This document shows, in pieces, positions 50,964 through 54,330 of a DNA stretch of 54,330 bases. The stretch's first letter is position 1, and every line of letters starts with the position of its first letter. The DNA lies in assembly GCF_004793475.1 (NCBI RefSeq), contig NZ_SRYZ01000027.1:1-54330 (forward strand), read 5' to 3'. The translations under genes were made by a program, and so were the position numbers. Source of the stretch: Bacteroides muris (ex Afrizal et al. 2022) (GTDB lineage Bacteria > Bacteroidota > Bacteroidia > Bacteroidales > Bacteroidaceae). The notes under the pieces are model-generated. The model worked only from the letters and a program-made list of their open reading frames with translations. It did not search any database and was not told the DNA's origin.

Positions 50964-52026
50964 TAATGTTTTGGTTAAATATATATTGTTGATTCTGTAA
51001 AATTTCTATTTCTATCGGCAGCACGTAGATGTGCGGCTTCAGTATTTCATCCAGTGTAGAATGAATCTTTAGCTTTGCCGCATCTTTTTCTGTGATGATT
51101 ATCAGTCTTTTCCATTCTTCCAGATGCAAGAATTGCTCCTTTATCTGCGATAAATCCTTGGGGGTAAAGTCATGATGGTCATCAAATGCTAGTAAATTGA
51201 CGTGTGAGGTGTAAGATTCTATTTCTTTCTGCAAGGGAGCGGGGGAGGCGATGCCTGTCACCAGCAGCACCTGCTCGTTTCCGGTGAAGCAGGAGAGAAT
51301 TTTCCGGCTGTTCGTTTTCTCAGGAAATAGTGGCATCAACATCCCATAGCGGAATCTGGAGAAGTACAGTTGCTGGTATGGATAAAGATGAAGCCGCTTG
51401 GCGATGATGTTGAAGTCTATTGGCTTGATGTCATCCGGACATTTGGTGACGATGACTATCTGCGCCCGGTTTTTACTGCTTGAAGGTTCGCGGAGTCTTC
51501 CGGCAGGGAGCAAGGCATCGTCGCATAGTAATCGGTGAAAATCAGTCAGTAGAATGTTCAGTCCGGCTTTTACATGGCGATGTTGGAAGGCATCGTCTAG
51601 GATAATGGCTTCTACGGTGGGATTTTCCAGTCTCAGCAGTTGTTCAATACCGTGGCAACGGTTTTCGTCTACTGCTACCCATGCATTAGGGAATTTATTT
51701 TTAATTTGATATGGCTCGTCACCTATTTGCTGTACATTGCTCTTGTCATCGGCCAGTACATAGCCTCGGCTTTTACGCTTGTACCCCCGACTGAGGGTGG
51801 CTACATTCACTCCGTTTTTTTGTAATAGCTTTATCAGATATTCGGTATGTGGCGTCTTACCAGTTCCACCCACAGCAAGGTTGCCCACACATATTACTGG
51901 AACGTCAAAACTCTTTGACCGGAGCCAGCCCCAGTCAAAGAGTTTATTTCGCAAGCATACCCCTATCCCATAAAGCCATGATAGGGGATATAGCCAGTGA
52001 TATATCTTAATAAAGTTTTCCTCCAT
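50896..52026 (-). CDS. lpxK: Tetraacyldisaccharide 4'-kinase
   Basis: LpxK phosphorylates the lipid A disaccharide at the inner membrane. The 376-residue protein has an N-terminal amphipathic or membrane segment (HWLYPLSWLYGIGVCLRNKL, cut), Walker A VGGTGKTPHTEYL, TLSRGYKRKSRGY, GDEPYQI and LDDAFQHRHV. The last is the typical DDGxQH region as DDAFQH. The C-terminus overlaps punA by 68 bases, and the start follows the sppA stop directly. Confidence 0.95.
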   Translation of the reverse strand: MEENFIKIYHWLYPLSWLYGIGVCLRNKLFDWGWLRSKSFDVPVICVGNLAVGGTGKTPHTEYLIKLLQKNGVNVATLSRGYKRKSRGYVLADDKSNVQQIGDEPYQIKNKFPNAWVAVDENRCHGIEQLLRLENPTVEAIILDDAFQHRHVKAGLNILLTDFHRLLCDDALLPAGRLREPSSSKNRAQIVIVTKCPDDIKPIDFNIIAKRLHLYPYQQLYFSRFRYGMLMPLFPEKTNSRKILSCFTGNEQVLLVTGIASPAPLQKEIESYTSHVNLLAFDDHHDFTPKDLSQIKEQFLHLEEWKRLIIITEKDAAKLKIHSTLDEILKPHIYVLPIEIEILQNQQYIFNQNIIGYVRAHSRNSSLSERKDAYPA

Positions 52027-53796
52027 TTATTGAATATTCAGTTCAAAGGGTACACGTGCTTGTATACGGTTATATTTGTCAAAATTCTCCAGGACGCTAA
52101 TTTGCTGGTATATCGCACCCATTGTGCCTTTCAGCATGCGTACTTTGACGTAGTTACCTGGATTGGTGTTCATTAAGCTTTCAAAGAAACTTTTCTTTTT
52201 CGGATAACTCATCACAGTATAGGCATCTACTCCAGCCTTTGCAATGGCAATGTCTAAAGCTTTGTCTAAACCACCCAATTCGTCGACCAGTCCTAGTTCC
52301 TTGGCTTTGCTTCCGGTCCACACACGGCCCTGGGCAATTTTATTCAAGTTTTCCTTGCTGATGCCTCGGCCATCGGAGCAGCGGGTGAGGAAGAGGTCAT
52401 ATCCGTTGTTTACATACATTTGCATCAGCCCCTTTTCACTGTCATTCATCGGGCGTGTCAGCATGCCGAAGTCTGCGTATTTATTGGTTTTCACTACATC
52501 AAAGTTTATCCCGATTTTCTCAGTCAGCCCCTTTGCGTTGGGGAACATGCCGAAGATACCGATAGAACCCGTCAGTGTGGTAGGTTCAGCCACGATGGTG
52601 TCTGCATTGCAGGAAATGTAGTAACCTCCTGAAGCTGCATAGTCACCCATGGAAACAATGACCGGTTTCTCTTTCTTTAGTTCGTTGACTGCATACCATA
52701 TCTGTTCTGAACCATAGGCGCTTCCGCCCGGTGAGTTTATGCGTAATACTACAGCTTTTATATCTTCATCATCTTTCAGCTTGCGCAGGTCTTTTATCAC
52801 CTTTTTAGAGTTGATGCCTTCTTCGCTGGAGGCAGAAGATGAACCGCTATCAATTTCTCCATAGGCATAGTATACGGCAATCACATTTCCACTTTTGTCT
52901 TTGGGAACATTCTTCTTTACGTTAATCATGTCCTGTAAACCAAGTACGGGCATGCGGTCGTCTTTGTCGATGCCTACCATCGCTTTCAGGTAGTTGTGCA
53001 CATCATTCTTATATATTAATGTATCGACCAGTCCGCATTGCACACTTTCTTCTGCGGGATAGAACATCAACATGCGGTCGGCAATGGCGTTCAGTGAGTC
53101 TACAGATATTTTGCGTGATTCTGCAACATCATTGGTCACTTCTCCCCAGATAGAGGTCAGGTAAGCATCGATTTGTTCACGGTTGGCAGGGCTCATTTCG
53201 GTAGAGATGAAAGGCTCTACAGCCGATTTGTAGGTACCTACTTTGAATATCTGCATTTCTACTCCGATTTTGGCCAGCAAATCCTTGAAGAACATGGGGG
53301 CAGCGGCCAAGCCCTTCCACTCGACCATACCTTGCGGGTTCAGCAACACCTTGTCGGCTACACTTGACAGATAATAAAGACCTTGGGAATAGCTGTCACC
53401 ATAAGCCACGATGAATTTTCCCGATTCCTTGAAATCCTTCAATGCATTGCGTATTTCTTCGCATGAAGCAAATCCTGTACCTAGCGAAGTCGCTTCTATA
53501 TAGATACCTTTAATGTCGTCATTCTCTTTTGCTTTTTTGATAGAGGAGAGTACATCATCCAGACCATAAGTCTTATAATTGTCTCCCATAAGGGCATCGA
53601 ACGGATTGTCTTGGCTGCGTTCAGCCAGTGCACCATTCAAATCCAGCATCATAATGGAGTTTTTGCGTACTTGCGTTTCCGACTCCGAAGATGATACCAT
53701 ACTGAAAACCACCAGAATACTGATGAAAACTAAAACAACGACTGATACGATGATGCCGGTAATGGTGGCAAACGTAAATTTCAGAAAATCTTTCAT
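52027..53796 (-). CDS. sppA: Signal peptide peptidase SppA (67-kDa type)
   Basis: SppA degrades cleaved signal peptides and other membrane fragments. The 589-residue protein has one N-terminal membrane anchor (about 8-35) and two tandem S49 domains. Domain one supplies the likely catalytic Lys in GTYKSAVEPF. Domain two supplies the Ser in GDYAASGGYYIS, preceded by RINSPGGSAYGSEQIW. Length and two-domain layout match the E. coli-type enzyme. It is the first gene of the operon. A minus-strand -7 element TATCTTTG lies at 53845-53838. Confidence 0.94.
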   Translation of the reverse strand: MKDFLKFTFATITGIIVSVVVLVFISILVVFSMVSSSESETQVRKNSIMMLDLNGALAERSQDNPFDALMGDNYKTYGLDDVLSSIKKAKENDDIKGIYIEATSLGTGFASCEEIRNALKDFKESGKFIVAYGDSYSQGLYYLSSVADKVLLNPQGMVEWKGLAAAPMFFKDLLAKIGVEMQIFKVGTYKSAVEPFISTEMSPANREQIDAYLTSIWGEVTNDVAESRKISVDSLNAIADRMLMFYPAEESVQCGLVDTLIYKNDVHNYLKAMVGIDKDDRMPVLGLQDMINVKKNVPKDKSGNVIAVYYAYGEIDSGSSSASSEEGINSKKVIKDLRKLKDDEDIKAVVLRINSPGGSAYGSEQIWYAVNELKKEKPVIVSMGDYAASGGYYISCNADTIVAEPTTLTGSIGIFGMFPNAKGLTEKIGINFDVVKTNKYADFGMLTRPMNDSEKGLMQMYVNNGYDLFLTRCSDGRGISKENLNKIAQGRVWTGSKAKELGLVDELGGLDKALDIAIAKAGVDAYTVMSYPKKKSFFESLMNTNPGNYVKVRMLKGTMGAIYQQISVLENFDKYNRIQARVPFELNIQ

Positions 53797-53837
53797 TGCA
53801 CTTTATTGTTTTTAGTATGCTAACTTTTAAAAGCTAA

Positions 53838-53845
53838 CAAAGATA
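53838..53845 (-). promoter_or_regulatory. -7 element of the sppA operon
   Basis: TATCTTTG on the minus strand fits TAnnTTTG and lies 42 bases before the sppA start. No clear TTTG is seen 19-21 bases upstream, so confidence is modest. Confidence 0.4.
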
Positions 53846-54058
53846 AATAATTAGGTTGATATTTACCCTATCTGTCGCTGAGTTTTTCTGTTTGTCACAG
53901 TATTGTGGCAGATTTCATTCTCTTTTCTTTTATCTTTGAAGTATGTCATTTCGTTCTTTATGGATAGTTAGTTTGTAAAATGCCAGAATATAATTGCTGT
54001 CTTCTTACTTTCTACCTTGTTTTTCCCTAAAAAACTAATCTTTCCACGGCAATGTTCT

Positions 54059-54133
54059 TTTCTTACCACAGCTGTGGTAAGAAAGAAACGCGGGTGTGGT
54101 AAGAAAGAAACATATCTGTGGTGAGAAAAGTTG
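54059..54133. repeat. TGTGGTAAGAAAG array with 22-base period
   Basis: Copies start at 54073, 54095 and 54117 (the last as TGTGGTGAGAAAAG). The first forms a perfect 22-base palindrome with the inverted copy to its left, TCTTACCACAG/CTGTGGTAAGA at 54061-54082. It lies about 265 bases upstream of sppA in a stretch (53797-54330) without a supported gene. A regulator binding array is the simplest reading. Confidence 0.6.
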
Positions 54134-54330
54134 TTCAGTAGTTCTCGTTTAGTATCCGGGCTTTCCGGATGTAGCCTTTCGCAGGTTTATTGTCAGTTTT
54201 CTTTGGGCTCCTCAAGCGTGGTGCCGGCCGTTCTGTGGTCTATGTCAAGGGGTGAACTTAGTATATTCCGATGCGCGCTCGTATATATATAATGTGTTCC
54301 TTACTTTTCTGTATTCTTTTTCCTTCAAGG

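Overview
The window is most of an integrative and conjugative element (ICE) of the Bacteroides CTnDOT-like type, followed by about 5.5 kb of chromosome. Transfer genes of the mobA-mobB-mobC and traA-traQ type, TAnnTTTG promoter elements, weak ribosome binding sites and the gene order sppA-lpxK-punA-thiL next to tRNA-Phe point to Bacteroides or Phocaeicola (order Bacteroidales). The element seems to run off the left edge. Its right end lies between the tyrosine recombinase gene (47165-48403, minus) and tRNA-Phe (48873-48948, minus).

Layout. 1-1170: degraded sequence without a secure gene. 1171-4907 (minus): coupling ATPase mobC, relaxase mobB and accessory mobA. 4908-5670: a hairpin-rich candidate oriT, then a dense array of TACATTGC/GCAATGTA words, ahead of parA/traA. 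5671-7546: parA, a DUF3408 gene and a DUF4122-like gene, the first transfer operon. 7968-12011: a complete RiPP locus with a GG-leader precursor, a radical SAM/SPASM maturase and a C39-peptidase ABC exporter. 12271-13099: two small minus-strand genes. 13654-14435: a broken integrase joined to an IS4-type transposase fragment. 14643-20146: rdrA and rdrB of a RADAR anti-phage system. 20542-30597: the second transfer operon, traE-F-G-(DUF3876)-I-J-K-L-M-N-O-Q-lysozyme. About 13 kb of cargo therefore separates the two transfer operons.

30711-36490 is AT-rich cargo. A TetR regulator and an alpha-oxoamine synthase diverge from a secreted protease island that has DUF4377-type lipoproteins, an astacin-like metalloprotease, a C10 (streptopain-like) protease and a further lipoprotein. 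36597-46866 is a long minus-strand run of backbone genes of mostly unknown function: a DUF932-like protein, an M20-like peptidase, a DNA-methylase-like protein with an altered catalytic motif, a DUF4120 protein and others. The recombinase follows.

The strongest signals beyond routine annotation are: RADAR as ICE cargo, flanked by debris of another mobile element; the RiPP locus inside the transfer region; three copies of a structured leader (13164-13279, 42048-42166, 46940-47060) whose outer helices differ in sequence but keep pairing; an exact 23-bp-period repeat array between traJ and traK; the repeat array beside parA; and paired palindromes over the -7 elements of the divergent TetR promoters. 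Function calls come from motifs and family knowledge recalled without a database search.
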